A DNA stretch of 64,000 nucleotides from Pararhizobium sp. (GTDB lineage: Bacteria; Pseudomonadota; Alphaproteobacteria; Rhizobiales; Rhizobiaceae), in NCBI GenBank assembly GCA_017794825.1, contig CP051237.1, forward strand, positions 682,001 to 746,000, in the 5' to 3' direction. The notes beneath the pieces are model-generated. The model was not told the origin of the DNA. It saw only the letters and a program-made list of their open reading frames with translations, and made no database searches. Shown here piece by piece: positions 1 to 8,990 of the stretch; position 1 is the first letter of the stretch, and every line of letters begins with the position of its first letter. Made by a program: the position numbers and the translations under genes.

Positions 1-415
1 CGCATGGAAGTTCATCTACACCAACAGCCCCGAAGAGGCGCTCTATCCCATTGCCGAAACCGATGTCGACGGCAACCAGCTGACCGGTGAGAAATCCTAT
101 GTGCTGGAGTTTCCGGCCGGCGGGCTGCCTCCGGTGGACGCTTTCTGGTCTCTGACGATGTACGACAGCGAGTCGCGTTTGATGGTCAACAATCCGATCG
201 ACCGTTATTCGATCGGTGATCGAACGGCTGGCATGGAGAAGAATGACGACGGCTCGCTGGTCATTCGCATTCAGCACGACGATCCTGGTGAAGCCGCCCG
301 CGCCAACTGGCTGCCTGCTCCAGAAGGCAATTTCTACATTATTGCGCGGCTCTACATGCCGCGAAAGGAAGCGCAGGACGGCAGCTATCGCCTGCCGGCG
401 ATCCAGCCACAGTAA
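1..415 (+). CDS. DUF1214-domain protein, C-terminal part (5' end outside window)
   Basis: The reading frame is open from base 2 to a TAA at 413-415, so the start lies upstream of the window. The visible 137 or so residues contain the DUF1214 hallmarks: AWKFIYTNSPEEALYP, then TGEKSYVLEFPAG, then FWSLTMYD, then NPIDRYSIGDRT, and the ending NWLPAPEGNFYIIARLYMP. This family usually has an N-terminal DUF1254 half, which would be off the window. The next gene carries the same C-terminal signature, so the two are paralogues in tandem. The biochemical role of the family is not established. The assignment to the family is secure; any function is unknown. Confidence 0.85.
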   Translation, partial: AWKFIYTNSPEEALYPIAETDVDGNQLTGEKSYVLEFPAGGLPPVDAFWSLTMYDSESRLMVNNPIDRYSIGDRTAGMEKNDDGSLVIRIQHDDPGEAARANWLPAPEGNFYIIARLYMPRKEAQDGSYRLPAIQPQ

Positions 416-434
416 TCATCCGGAGACTTATGAC

Positions 435-1775
435 GTGAACTTCCACATCGAACTGCTGGGAATGCTGCGACAAGTCGCAATGGTTCTTGTCGCCACCGCC
501 CTTTGTTATTCTCCGGCTCGCGCCGAGATCACAGAGACAATTCTGAGTGACGCCTATGTCTATCTCCTGTCCCGGGCGCTGGTGATCCGTCAGGAACAGA
601 CTGACCTTGCCGAAGATGGGGTGGACTACAATGTCGTGAAATACAATCCTGTCGGCTCGGCGGATTTCGTCAATCCCAATCTCGACGTCGCCTATCTGGA
701 GACATGGTTTGGCGTGGACGAGAACTCGACTGTGCTCCTTGCCATCCCTGAGATCGAGGATCGCTACTACACTGCGCAAATCATCGATGAATGGGGCGAA
801 GTCATCACCAATATCAACGAGCGCACCTACCCGCTCGCGCCTCATGGAACCTACGCTCTCGTGACGCCCGGATCGACGGTTGAAATTCCGGACGGCGCCG
901 TGCGTATCGAATTGCATGGCGGCAAGGCCAAGATGTTGGCGCGCGTGGAACTGCAGACCGATTCGGCCACTGCCGAGGCACTGCAGAAACAGTTCACTGT
1001 CGATGTGCAGGGCGATCCCCAAATATCCCCTCCCATCAATTTGCCGCAGTTCGACAATGTCGAGCTCATCGGCGTGGAAATGTTCGAGCATGCGGGCGAA
1101 ATGTTGGCCTCGGCAATGGATGTCTCTCCGGTCGCCGCCCAGATGCAGGCAAAGGTGATGGCTGTCGCGCAAGCCGTCAAGGATCCCGGCGAACGCGCCC
1201 GGATCGAGGCGCTGCTGCGCGAAAAGGTCATTCCCGATTTCCTGAAAGCCGCAGTCACCGAAGCAGGCAAGTTTCAGGATGGTTGGCTGGGCGCTCTGAC
1301 GGCGGGCAACTATGGCGCGGAGTTCCGCACCCGGACTGCCGCCAACCTGGTCGGAATCTGGGCGAATTCCGCAAGCGAGGTGATATATTTCGTCGGCACG
1401 CGCGACGCGAACAATGAGCCGCTGACCGGCGACAAGTCCTATACGCTGTCCTTCGACAGCGATGCGCTGCCGGAAACTGTGGTTGACGGATACTGGTCGG
1501 TCATTCTCGTGGACTTGCCGGATTATCGCGTCGTCGACAATGCGCTGAACCGATACAATCTCAATTCCTATTCCAGACTGGAAAAGGAGGATGACGGTTC
1601 ATTGAATATCTACGTCTCCTCGAAGAAACCCGACGACGTGGCGGAAAGCAACTGGCTGCCCAGTCCCGCGGGCAAGGATTTTTCACTCACATTCCGAACA
1701 TACGTGCCAGAGGAAGAGGTCAAATCGGGAGACTGGTTTCCGCCAGCGCCCTCGCCTGCTGCAGACAAGCCCTGA
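435..1775 (+). CDS. DUF1254/DUF1214 exported protein
   Basis: This gene encodes about 446 residues. A GTG at 435 is preferred as start because CGGAGA lies eight bases upstream; ATGs at 462 and 480 are alternatives. The N terminus looks like a signal peptide (hydrophobic MLRQVAMVLVATALCYSPARA, cleavage before EITET), so the product is probably periplasmic. The N-terminal half (SDAYVYLLSRALVIRQEQ, VNPNLDVAYLETWFGV) fits DUF1254. The C-terminal half (TGDKSYTLSFDSDALP, GYWSVILVD, SNWLPSPAGKDFSLTFRTY) fits DUF1214. It begins 20 bases after the preceding paralogue and is probably co-transcribed with it. Function is unknown. Confidence 0.85.
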   Translation: MNFHIELLGMLRQVAMVLVATALCYSPARAEITETILSDAYVYLLSRALVIRQEQTDLAEDGVDYNVVKYNPVGSADFVNPNLDVAYLETWFGVDENSTVLLAIPEIEDRYYTAQIIDEWGEVITNINERTYPLAPHGTYALVTPGSTVEIPDGAVRIELHGGKAKMLARVELQTDSATAEALQKQFTVDVQGDPQISPPINLPQFDNVELIGVEMFEHAGEMLASAMDVSPVAAQMQAKVMAVAQAVKDPGERARIEALLREKVIPDFLKAAVTEAGKFQDGWLGALTAGNYGAEFRTRTAANLVGIWANSASEVIYFVGTRDANNEPLTGDKSYTLSFDSDALPETVVDGYWSVILVDLPDYRVVDNALNRYNLNSYSRLEKEDDGSLNIYVSSKKPDDVAESNWLPSPAGKDFSLTFRTYVPEEEVKSGDWFPPAPSPAADKP

Positions 1776-1842
1776 TTTCAGGCGAACGCCAACGACAAGG
1801 TTGTTGGGTCTCCCACTACGAATAACAGCAAGACAGAGCGCA

Positions 1843-3237
1843 TCAAGTATCCTTCTCTTCAACCTGCGCTGGGCGGCGGATGTGAACGTCCTGCTGCGGA
1901 TAGGGAATGGAAATTCCGTTCTCGTCGAAGCGTTCCTTGACCTGCTGCGTCAGGTCCCAGAAGACCGTCCAGTAATCGGACGTCATGGTCCACGGCCGGC
2001 AGACGAAGTTCACCGAACTGTCGGCGAGTTCGTGCACGCGGATCACCGGCTCGGGGTCCTTGAGAACCAGCGGATGGCTTTTCACCGTCTCTTCGATCAC
2101 GCGCGCCGCCAGCGGTATGGAATCCTCGTAGGAGATGCCGAACACGAGGTCCACGCGCCGCGTCAGGCTCGCCGTGACATTGGTGATAACGTTGCCCCAA
2201 ACATTCTTGTTCGGAATGACGATGATCTGGTTGTCGGGCGTCGCCACCGTCGTTGCGAAGATGTTGACCGCCTGAACCGTTCCGGCGACGCCGCCGACAT
2301 CGACGAAGTCCCCCTGGTCGAAGGGCTTGTTGATCATGATCATCATGCCGCTGGCGAGATTGCCGAGCGTGTCCTGAAAGGCGAAGGCCATGATGAAGGA
2401 CGCGCCGCCGATCAAGGCGAAAACAGGCGTGATGTCGACGCCAAGCGCGGACAACACGACCATCAGGCCGATTGCGAAAACCACCCAGTAGATGACGGCG
2501 ACGAGAAAGGCCTGCAGGAGTTTCGACAGGTTCGGCACATGGCCTATCCATCGATTGGCGATGCCCCTGCTTACGCGCGAAACGAAAAGCAGGCCCAGAA
2601 TCGCGGCCGCCAGGATCAGCAGGTTCATGCCGATCTTCAATCCGCCGTCCCAGGCGAACAGCCAGGCCCTTGCCTGCGACAGAAGCGTCTTGAAGTCGGC
2701 CTGGCGCGTCTCCTCGACGATGATCGCGCTCTGGTAGGCGCGGTAGCCGGAGATCGCGTCGGGGTCGCCGCCTTTCTTCTCCCAGGCTGATATGACCTTC
2801 GAATATTTGTCGAAGAGCGCCCTTCTTTCGCGGGTCAGGTCGGTCAGCTTCTCCCGCGCCGCGCTTTCGACGTCGCCGTCGGTTCTGGAAATGGCGATCT
2901 GGGCCGCCATGACCTCTTCGGTCTTTCCTTTTACGATCGCGAGCCATTCCTCCGCGAGGGCGGCGAGTTCATCCTTCGTCAACGGCACAAGCCGGTATTC
3001 CAGTTCGGCCGTTTCTATTCCCGGTGTGGTGACGTGCGACGAAAGTCCGGTTTCGGCGTCCTTGTCGTCCGGATCCGTGTTTTGCTCCACGATCGCGTCA
3101 ACAACGCGCTCCTCGACGCCGCCGTCAGTATTGTCTGTCTGGGCAATACCGGCGCCCGTCGATAGCGCGAGGCATATTGTGAGGACGACGCCTATTGCAA
3201 CGAAAAAGCCTGCGCCGCGAAAAATTCTGGAAACCAT
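1843..3237 (-). CDS. MscS-family mechanosensitive ion channel
   Basis: The product is 464 residues. A signal peptide (hydrophobic stretch ending STGAGIAQ) is followed by a charged, probably coiled periplasmic region of about 170 residues (SAAREKLTDLTRERRALFDKY). Several membrane segments follow, then the MscS core: a glycine/alanine-rich pore helix (FALIGGASFIMAFAFQDTLG, NLASGMMIMINKPFDQGDFV), then the beta domain with VAGTVQAVNIFATTV and TPDNQIIVIPNKNVWGNVI. The protein would sit in the inner membrane and release solutes at hypo-osmotic shock. It is a larger member with an N-terminal periplasmic extension, unlike the compact E. coli MscS. It is convergent with the preceding DUF1254 gene. Confidence 0.9.
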   Translation of the reverse strand: MVSRIFRGAGFFVAIGVVLTICLALSTGAGIAQTDNTDGGVEERVVDAIVEQNTDPDDKDAETGLSSHVTTPGIETAELEYRLVPLTKDELAALAEEWLAIVKGKTEEVMAAQIAISRTDGDVESAAREKLTDLTRERRALFDKYSKVISAWEKKGGDPDAISGYRAYQSAIIVEETRQADFKTLLSQARAWLFAWDGGLKIGMNLLILAAAILGLLFVSRVSRGIANRWIGHVPNLSKLLQAFLVAVIYWVVFAIGLMVVLSALGVDITPVFALIGGASFIMAFAFQDTLGNLASGMMIMINKPFDQGDFVDVGGVAGTVQAVNIFATTVATPDNQIIVIPNKNVWGNVITNVTASLTRRVDLVFGISYEDSIPLAARVIEETVKSHPLVLKDPEPVIRVHELADSSVNFVCRPWTMTSDYWTVFWDLTQQVKERFDENGISIPYPQQDVHIRRPAQVEEKDT

Positions 3238-3451
3238 GAGTCTGTCGCCTCCCCCGGGTTGGCTGCGCGCTCTGGCAGCAATGCCGCAGTTGATAAAGTA
3301 TTTCTATGTTCGCACGGTACGAACGCAAGCATCTTACTCCAATACTACATTTTGGACACCGGCGTCCGGGCGGCGTCGCGCTTAAGATTTGATCGCCGTA
3401 CCGACTTGTCGCATTGCCCGACGCCGCGAAGTCGGTTATGCGCATTGACCC

Positions 3452-3841
3452 ATGATTGCGCAATTCGCCAAACGGGACATCAAGCTGCCGGCAATGTTCA
3501 TTGCCGTCGCCAGCATCCTGTTCCTGCTGGCCTGGCCGATGATGCCGCGCACGGTCCTGGTCACGAACAATGGCGAGGTCACGGATCTTTCCGCCTATGT
3601 TCTGCCCGACGGATCGCTGCCGTTTCTCTGCGACGCGACCGGCGACGACCCCGCTGGAAGCTACCGCGCGCATTGTCCGCTATGCACGCTGTCGAAAATC
3701 CTCGGCCCGCCGCCCCGCGAACCGGCGATCCTGCGCATCGCGCGCTTCGCCCGTGTCGCCCCCCCGCTCTACAGCGAACCGTCCATCGCGATCCGTGTCG
3801 TCACGGGTCTGGGCTCCCGGGCGCCGCCCTCCATCGTCTGA
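3452..3841 (+). CDS. DUF2946-like small protein of a copper gene cluster
   Basis: This 129-residue protein has one N-terminal hydrophobic segment (LPAMFIAVASILFLLAWPMM) and a CPLC motif (RAHCPLCTLSK), a pattern seen in DUF2946 proteins that sit beside copper genes. The ATG at 3452 has only a weak ribosome-binding site. It lies about 110 bases upstream of the YcnI/PCuAC fusion and SCO1 genes on the same strand, which suggests a role in copper handling. The family assignment rests on the CPLC motif, size and neighbourhood, and is moderate. The metal-binding role of the cysteine pair is inference. Confidence 0.6.
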   Translation: MIAQFAKRDIKLPAMFIAVASILFLLAWPMMPRTVLVTNNGEVTDLSAYVLPDGSLPFLCDATGDDPAGSYRAHCPLCTLSKILGPPPREPAILRIARFARVAPPLYSEPSIAIRVVTGLGSRAPPSIV

Positions 3842-3950
3842 TCGACGAAGACGGGGCTTGAAGCCCTGTGATCGTCAGCCGAATTTTCTTCAAATCGAAA
3901 AAGACATTGCTGTCGATGCGCCGGATGCGCGCGCAGCATGGAGGTACAAG

Positions 3951-5390
3951 ATGAAACTGACACATTCCGTCATGGCGGTCGCCGCCACGCTTTTCGCCCC
4001 GACCGTTGTCGCCTCGCTCGCCCCCTCGTTCGCCCATGCGCACGCGACGCTCGAGCAGGGTGAAGCTCCCGTCAACAGCTACTACAAGGCCGTGGTGCGA
4101 ATTCCACACGGATGCGACGGTCAGGCGACCCTGAAGGTCCGCATCACCGTCCCTGAAGGGATGGTTGGAACCAAGCCGATGCCCAAGGCCGGCTGGGAAC
4201 TCGAAACCGTCAAGGGAGATTACGAAAACACCTACACTCTTCACGGCCGGGAGATTACGTCCGGCGTGAAGGAAATCATCTGGACCGGCAAACTGGAGGA
4301 CGACCACTTCGATGAATTCGTGTTCCAGACCCGTCTGACCGACACCCTGCCGGCCGGCGAAACCGTATACGTTCCGACCGTCCAGGAATGCACGGAGGGC
4401 CAGGTGGCCTGGATCGAGATCCCGGCGGCAGGCCAGGATCCCCATTCGCTGGCGCATCCGGCGCCCGGACTCATGCTTCTCGCCGCAGAGGGCGGACATG
4501 GTCATGGACACAATCATGGGCACGGTCAGGGCCACGAGCACGGCGCCGCGCATGGCGACCACGCCATGGAGCCCGTCAAGGTCGGCGATCTGGAGATCGT
4601 CCAGCCCTATGCCCGCGCCACGCCGCCCAACGCGCCGGTTTCCGGCGGATACATGGTCATCAGGAACTCCGGCGCCGAAGCCGATCGTCTCATCGGCGGG
4701 TCGGTCGACTTCGCCGACCGGGTCGAAGTGCACGAAATGTCGATGGAGAACGACGTCATGAAAATGCGCGAACTGTCTGACGGCCTGGAAATTCCGGCCG
4801 GCGGCGAAGTCGCGCTCGAACCCGGCGGTTTCCACATCATGTTCATGAAGATGAAGGAGCAGCTGAAACCCGGCGAAAGCCGCACGATCACGCTCGAATT
4901 CGAGAAGGCCGGAACTGTCGAGTTCGACCTGCCGGTTCACGACATGAAGGGCGGACACGGATCGCACGACCATTCCGGTCATGGCGACCACGACATGAAG
5001 GGCATGGGCGACAAGTCCGACATAGAACATCTGCTGAAAGGCATGTTCGAGACCGCGGACAGCCCGCTCGCCGTGGAGCCGATCACCATAGCCGGCGACT
5101 GGGCGGTCGCCGGCTGGGCCCAGGACGATCGAGGCGGACGCGGGCTGTTGCGCAAGGACTCCAACGGCTGGTACGTCCACATGTGCGGCGGCGAGGGATT
5201 CCGGAGCGCGGAAAATCTTGCAAAAATCGGCGTCCCCCATCACGACGCGATGTCAATGGCGGCCGAAATTCAGGTCGCTGAAGCGGAACTAGGCTCCGAC
5301 AGGATTGCGCTGTTCGACAGTTTCGACGGAGTCGTCGAAATCGGTCGCAACGGATCGCACGACCACTCCGGTCACTCAAGTTCGAATTGA
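3951..5390 (+). CDS. YcnI (DUF1775) - PCuAC - third copper-associated domain fusion protein
   Basis: The product is 479 residues. ATG 3951 follows GGAGG by six bases. A signal peptide ends ...AHA after residue 30, leaving His31 (HATLE) as the mature N terminus, which is the copper-brace histidine known in YcnI. Residues 31-165 are a YcnI domain. Residues 180-204 form a His/Gly linker with many HGH motifs. Residues 208-330 are a PCuAC copper chaperone domain with H261, methionines, and the terminal HIM at 295-297. A second His-rich linker (335-350) precedes a domain at about 355-465 (GDWAVAGWAQ, GWYVHMCGGEGF) that resembles stand-alone copper-uptake-associated proteins. A last HDHSGH tail follows. 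The stop shares one base with the start of the SCO1 gene. It probably binds copper in the periplasm for delivery to cytochrome oxidase. Confidence 0.88.
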   Translation: MKLTHSVMAVAATLFAPTVVASLAPSFAHAHATLEQGEAPVNSYYKAVVRIPHGCDGQATLKVRITVPEGMVGTKPMPKAGWELETVKGDYENTYTLHGREITSGVKEIIWTGKLEDDHFDEFVFQTRLTDTLPAGETVYVPTVQECTEGQVAWIEIPAAGQDPHSLAHPAPGLMLLAAEGGHGHGHNHGHGQGHEHGAAHGDHAMEPVKVGDLEIVQPYARATPPNAPVSGGYMVIRNSGAEADRLIGGSVDFADRVEVHEMSMENDVMKMRELSDGLEIPAGGEVALEPGGFHIMFMKMKEQLKPGESRTITLEFEKAGTVEFDLPVHDMKGGHGSHDHSGHGDHDMKGMGDKSDIEHLLKGMFETADSPLAVEPITIAGDWAVAGWAQDDRGGRGLLRKDSNGWYVHMCGGEGFRSAENLAKIGVPHHDAMSMAAEIQVAEAELGSDRIALFDSFDGVVEIGRNGSHDHSGHSSSN

Positions 5391-5995
5391 TGACCTTGCG
5401 CACCTTCAGAATTGCGAGTTGGGCGGCAGTCGCCGCCCTGCTCGTGACGCTGATCGGCTTTTATATTTTCCATTCTGTCGTCGGGCGGACGGATCGCCCG
5501 ATTTCCGCCGGAAGTTCCATAGGAATACCGTTCACCCTGACGGACCATAACGGAAATCCGATCACCGAAAATGCGCTCAAGGGGCAGCCGTCCGCCGTCT
5601 TTTTCGGTTTTACCCATTGTCCCGAAGTCTGCCCCACCACCCTCTACGAAATTTCCGTCTGGTTCGAGCAGCTTGGAGAGGAAGGCGGCGACCTGCAGGC
5701 ATTTTTCATCACCGTCGATCCGCAGCGCGATACGCCGCAAGTGATAAAATCCTACGTGGAAAATTTCACCGACCGGATCACCGGGATTACCGGACATCCC
5801 GAGACCGTCGAACGGGTCGCGCGCGCCTGGAACATCTACTGGAAGAAAGTTCCGCTGGATGACGGCGACTATACGATGGACCACACGGCGTCGATTTTCC
5901 TCGTCGACGCGGAGGGCAATTTCCGGGGCACGATCGACTATGGCGAGGAGAGCGAAGCCGCGCTCGCCAAGCTCAGGCGGCTGGCGAACGGATAA
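5390..5995 (+). CDS. SCO1/SenC family copper chaperone (cytochrome c oxidase assembly)
   Basis: The protein is 201 residues from the ATG at 5390, which overlaps the upstream stop by one base (TGATG). One membrane anchor lies at about residues 8-30. The thioredoxin-like domain carries the copper ligands C77 and C81 (THCPEVC) and H165 (YTMDHTASIF). SCO1 proteins deliver copper to the CuA centre of cytochrome oxidase. Translational coupling with the YcnI-PCuAC fusion fits a copper relay, since PCuAC proteins cooperate with Sco in other bacteria. It ends five bases before the convergent acetyltransferase gene. Confidence 0.92.
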   Translation: MTLRTFRIASWAAVAALLVTLIGFYIFHSVVGRTDRPISAGSSIGIPFTLTDHNGNPITENALKGQPSAVFFGFTHCPEVCPTTLYEISVWFEQLGEEGGDLQAFFITVDPQRDTPQVIKSYVENFTDRITGITGHPETVERVARAWNIYWKKVPLDDGDYTMDHTASIFLVDAEGNFRGTIDYGEESEAALAKLRRLANG

Positions 5996-6000
5996 AACAC

Positions 6001-6612
6001 TCAGGCGTATTTCGCGACAAAAGCTTCCGCGTCGAGCGCGCGGAAGTCGCCAAGCGCTTCATGCAGACGGTCGTGGTCCCAGTCCCACCAGGCGAGCGCC
6101 TCCATCGCCTCGCCTGTTGAGGTCGAAAACCGCTCGCGGATGAGCTTCGCCGGCACCCCGCCGACAATCGTGTAGGGCGCGACATCCTTCGACACCACGG
6201 CGCCGGCGCCAACGACCGCGCCATTGCCGACGCTGACGCCCGGCAGCAGGGTTGCGCCGTGGCCGAGCCAGACATCATTGCCAACGGTTACAGAGTTCTC
6301 GCGCCGCCAGTTGAAGAAGTCGTGTTCGTGCTCGGCCCCGTCGAAATAGTCCCCGGCCCGGTAGGTGAAATGGTGCAGCGTCGCCCGCCAGGTCGGGTGG
6401 TTGGTGGCGTTGATGCGCACATGGCTCGCAATATTGACGAACTTTCCGATCGTCGCGCTCCAGATCTCGCTGTCGCGCATCACGTAGGAGTAGTCGCCCA
6501 TGTCGCATTCGGCGATCTGGCAGCGTTCGTCCACTTCCGTGTAGCGGCCAAACGTGCTGTCGCGCACGCGTGCGGTTTCGTGGATCTTCGGTTCGACGGA
6601 CAGCTTCTTCAT
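6001..6612 (-). CDS. Hexapeptide-repeat acetyltransferase of the phosphonate cluster
   Basis: The 203-residue protein has left-handed beta-helix hexapeptide repeats (VGNDVWLGHGATLLPGVSVG, NGAVVGAGAVVSKDVAPY, GVPAKLIRERF), typical of the acetyltransferase found in many alphaproteobacterial phn operons (DapH/GlmU-like type). Its ATG overlaps the phnL stop codon, so it is the last gene of the phn operon. It may acetylate an aminophosphonate or another intermediate; the exact substrate is not visible from sequence. It is not related to E. coli PhnO, which is a GNAT enzyme, and should not be given that symbol. Confidence 0.82.
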   Translation of the reverse strand: MKKLSVEPKIHETARVRDSTFGRYTEVDERCQIAECDMGDYSYVMRDSEIWSATIGKFVNIASHVRINATNHPTWRATLHHFTYRAGDYFDGAEHEHDFFNWRRENSVTVGNDVWLGHGATLLPGVSVGNGAVVGAGAVVSKDVAPYTIVGGVPAKLIRERFSTSTGEAMEALAWWDWDHDRLHEALGDFRALDAEAFVAKYA

Positions 6613-7319
6613 CAGGCGGCCTCTCCTACGGCGCGAAATTCGCTGACGTCGATCGTGCGATCCGCCACTGCGGCCCGCACTTCAGCGTCGTGGAAGATAC
6701 CGAGAAGCGCCACGCCCGCCTCTTTCTTGGCGCGAATGAGGTCGATGACCACAGCGCGGTTCGCCGCGTCCAGCGACGCCGTCGGCTCGTCCAGCAGCAA
6801 CACAGGGTGGCTGGTGATGAAGCCGCGAGCGATATTGACGCGCTGCTGCTCGCCGCCAGAAAACGTCGCCGGCGGCAGCGACCAAAGGCGTTCCGGGAGA
6901 TTGAGCTGCGCCAGCAGTTCCCGCGCCCTTGTCAGGGCCGCCTCCTGTGAGACGCGCTGGGCGATCAGCGGCTCGGCCACCACATCGACAGCGGCGACGC
7001 GCGGCACGGTGCGCAGAAACTGGCTGACATAGCCGATTACGTCGCGTCGCAGCGCCAGCACCATGCGCGGGTCGGCGCTGGCGATGTCCACGGTGTTGCC
7101 GGCGTGGGTGATCAGGATCTGACCCTCGTTCACGCTGTAGTTTCCGTATAGCATCTTGAGAATGGAGCTCTTGCCGACGCCGGACGGTCCGCCAAGCACC
7201 ACGCATTCGCCGGCTGCAACGGAAAAATTGACATTGTCCACCACCGGCAGCTTCACGCCGCTGCGCAGATGCATGGTGAAACTCTTGGAGACTTCCGAAA
7301 CAACCAAAGGCGTAGCCAT
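6612..7319 (-). CDS. phnL: PhnL, C-P lyase system ABC-type ATPase subunit
   Basis: The product is 235 residues. It carries Walker A GPSGVGKSS, signature FSGGEQQRVNIARGF and Walker B LLLDEPTASLD. The N-terminal MHLRSGVKLPVVDNVNFSV is characteristic of PhnL. PhnL belongs to the cytoplasmic carbon-phosphorus lyase machinery, with G, H, I, J and K, and is not a membrane transporter. It lies four bases downstream of phnK and its stop overlaps the acetyltransferase start. Confidence 0.92.
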   Translation of the reverse strand: MATPLVVSEVSKSFTMHLRSGVKLPVVDNVNFSVAAGECVVLGGPSGVGKSSILKMLYGNYSVNEGQILITHAGNTVDIASADPRMVLALRRDVIGYVSQFLRTVPRVAAVDVVAEPLIAQRVSQEAALTRARELLAQLNLPERLWSLPPATFSGGEQQRVNIARGFITSHPVLLLDEPTASLDAANRAVVIDLIRAKKEAGVALLGIFHDAEVRAAVADRTIDVSEFRAVGEAA

Positions 7320-7323
7320 GTTT

Positions 7324-8100
7324 CTAAACCTGCAGAATGGAGGAGACGAGAAGTTGCGTATAGGGCTCCTGCGGATCGTCGAGCACCCGATCCGTCAGCC
7401 CGTGTTCGATCACGTGGCCGTCCTTCATCACCAGCATGCGGTGGGACAGAAGACGCGCCACGGCGAGGTCATGGGTCACGACGATCGCCGAAAGGCCGAG
7501 ATCGGCGACAAGCGAGCGCACCAGGTCGAGCAGGCGCGCCTGCACTGAAACATCAAGACCGCCGGTCGGCTCGTCCATGAACACCAGCCGCGGTCCGGTC
7601 ACCAGGTTGCGGGCGATCTGCAGGCGCTGGCGCATGCCGCCGGAAAAGTCCCGCGGCTGATCGTCGATGCGGTCGACGTCGATCTCCACCCTTCCCAACC
7701 AGTCGCCGGCGGCGGCGCGGATTTTTCCGTAGTGGCGATCGCCGACCGCCATCAGCCGTTCGCCGACATTGGCGCCGGCCGACACCGTCATCCGCAAGCC
7801 ATCGGCCGGATTCTGGTGAACAAAGCCCCAGTCGGTGCGCATCAGGAGCCGCCGCTCCGCCTCGCCCATGCGGTAGAGATCGCGCATATGGCCATCGCGC
7901 ATCCGGTACTCCACCGTTCCGGACGTCGGCGGCAGCCGCGTCGAAATGCAGTTGAGCAGCGTCGTCTTTCCGGAACCGGATTCGCCGACAACCGCCAGCA
8001 CTTCTCCGGGCCAGAGCGAGAAGCTCACGCCCTCGCAGCCGATCCGGCTGCCATAATATTTCGTCACGGCGTTGACGCGCAACAGGGGCTGGTCGCTCAT
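7324..8100 (-). CDS. phnK: PhnK, C-P lyase system ABC-type ATPase subunit
   Basis: The product is 258 residues from the ATG at 8100, which overlaps the phnJ stop by four bases (ATGA). Motifs are Walker A GESGSGKTTL, signature SGGMRQRLQIARNL and Walker B LVFMDEPTGGLDVS. The start VNAVTKYYGSRIGCEGVSF is typical of PhnK, which docks on the PhnJ core. The frame stays open further upstream, but that extension lies inside phnJ and the ATGA overlap is the better start. Confidence 0.93.
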   Translation of the reverse strand: MSDQPLLRVNAVTKYYGSRIGCEGVSFSLWPGEVLAVVGESGSGKTTLLNCISTRLPPTSGTVEYRMRDGHMRDLYRMGEAERRLLMRTDWGFVHQNPADGLRMTVSAGANVGERLMAVGDRHYGKIRAAAGDWLGRVEIDVDRIDDQPRDFSGGMRQRLQIARNLVTGPRLVFMDEPTGGLDVSVQARLLDLVRSLVADLGLSAIVVTHDLAVARLLSHRMLVMKDGHVIEHGLTDRVLDDPQEPYTQLLVSSILQV

Positions 8101-8990
8101 GAATGCATCTCCGGAGCTTCCGCGGCAAGCGGCCCGCGATGGCCTTCCTCGCGGCGCTTTTCGCAATGGTCGGTGTCGGAACAGACGAACATGCGTCCGC
8201 CCTTGTCGTCGAGGATCACCTCGTCCAGATAGACGCCTTCCGCGCCGCACAGCGCGCAGGGCTGGTCGAATTTCTGGATTTCGAACGGGTGGTCCTCGAA
8301 ATCGAGGCTGACGACCTCCGTATAGGGAGGAAGGGCGTAAATCCGCTTCTCGCGCCCCGCGCCGAAAAGCTGCAGCGCCTCCGACATGTGCATTTTCGGA
8401 TTGTCGAATTTCGGCGTCGGCGACGGATCCATCACGTAGCGCCCCTCCACCTTCACCGGATAGGCGTAGGTGGTGGCGATATGGCCGTTGCGCGCGATGT
8501 CCTCGTAGAGCTTCACGTGCATGAGGCCGTATTCCTCGAGCGCATGCATCTTGCGCGTTTCCGTCTCGCGCGGCTCCAGATAGCGAAGCGGTTCGGGGAT
8601 CGGCACCTGGTAGACCAGCACCTGGCCCTCTCCCAGGGTTTCCTCCGGAATGCGATGCCGCGTCTGGATCACTGTTGCGTCCTTCGTGTGGGTGGTAACG
8701 GCGACATTCGCCACGCGCTGGAAAAAGGCGCGGATCGAAACGGCGTTAGTCGTGTCGTCAGCGCCTTGGTCGATGACTTTCAAGACGTCGTCCGGCCCGA
8801 GAATCGAGGCCGTCACCTGCACGCCGCCGGTTCCCCAGCCATAGGGCATCGGCATTTCACGGCTGGCGAAAGGCACCTGATATCCGGGAATGGCGATCGC
8901 CTTCAGGATCGCGCGGCGGATCATGCGTTTCGTCTGTTCGTCGAGATAGGCGAAATTGTAGGTCGCCATGTCGGTCTGCTGCATGGTCAT
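8097..8990 (-). CDS. phnJ: PhnJ, radical-SAM carbon-phosphorus lyase
   Basis: The product is 297 residues and overlaps the phnI stop by four bases. PhnJ cleaves the C-P bond of ribosyl-phosphonate using a 4Fe-4S cluster and SAM. The sequence is very close to the E. coli type: LDEQTKRMIRRAILKA, IPGYQVPF (Gly36, the equivalent of the glycyl-radical Gly32), QTRHRIPE and HIATTYAYPVK. The C-terminal cysteine set is complete (CALC, then MFVCSDTDHC, at about residues 245, 248, 270 and 276). All residues expected for activity are present, so the enzyme should be functional. Confidence 0.95.
   Translation of the reverse strand: MTMQQTDMATYNFAYLDEQTKRMIRRAILKAIAIPGYQVPFASREMPMPYGWGTGGVQVTASILGPDDVLKVIDQGADDTTNAVSIRAFFQRVANVAVTTHTKDATVIQTRHRIPEETLGEGQVLVYQVPIPEPLRYLEPRETETRKMHALEEYGLMHVKLYEDIARNGHIATTYAYPVKVEGRYVMDPSPTPKFDNPKMHMSEALQLFGAGREKRIYALPPYTEVVSLDFEDHPFEIQKFDQPCALCGAEGVYLDEVILDDKGGRMFVCSDTDHCEKRREEGHRGPLAAEAPEMHS

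Noticed and set aside
1801..2790. A 329-residue plus-strand frame
   Set aside because: It is antisense to the MscS gene and of the same low-complexity type.
6001..6612. PhnO as the name of the acetyltransferase
   Set aside because: PhnO is a GNAT enzyme; this protein has hexapeptide repeats and a different fold.
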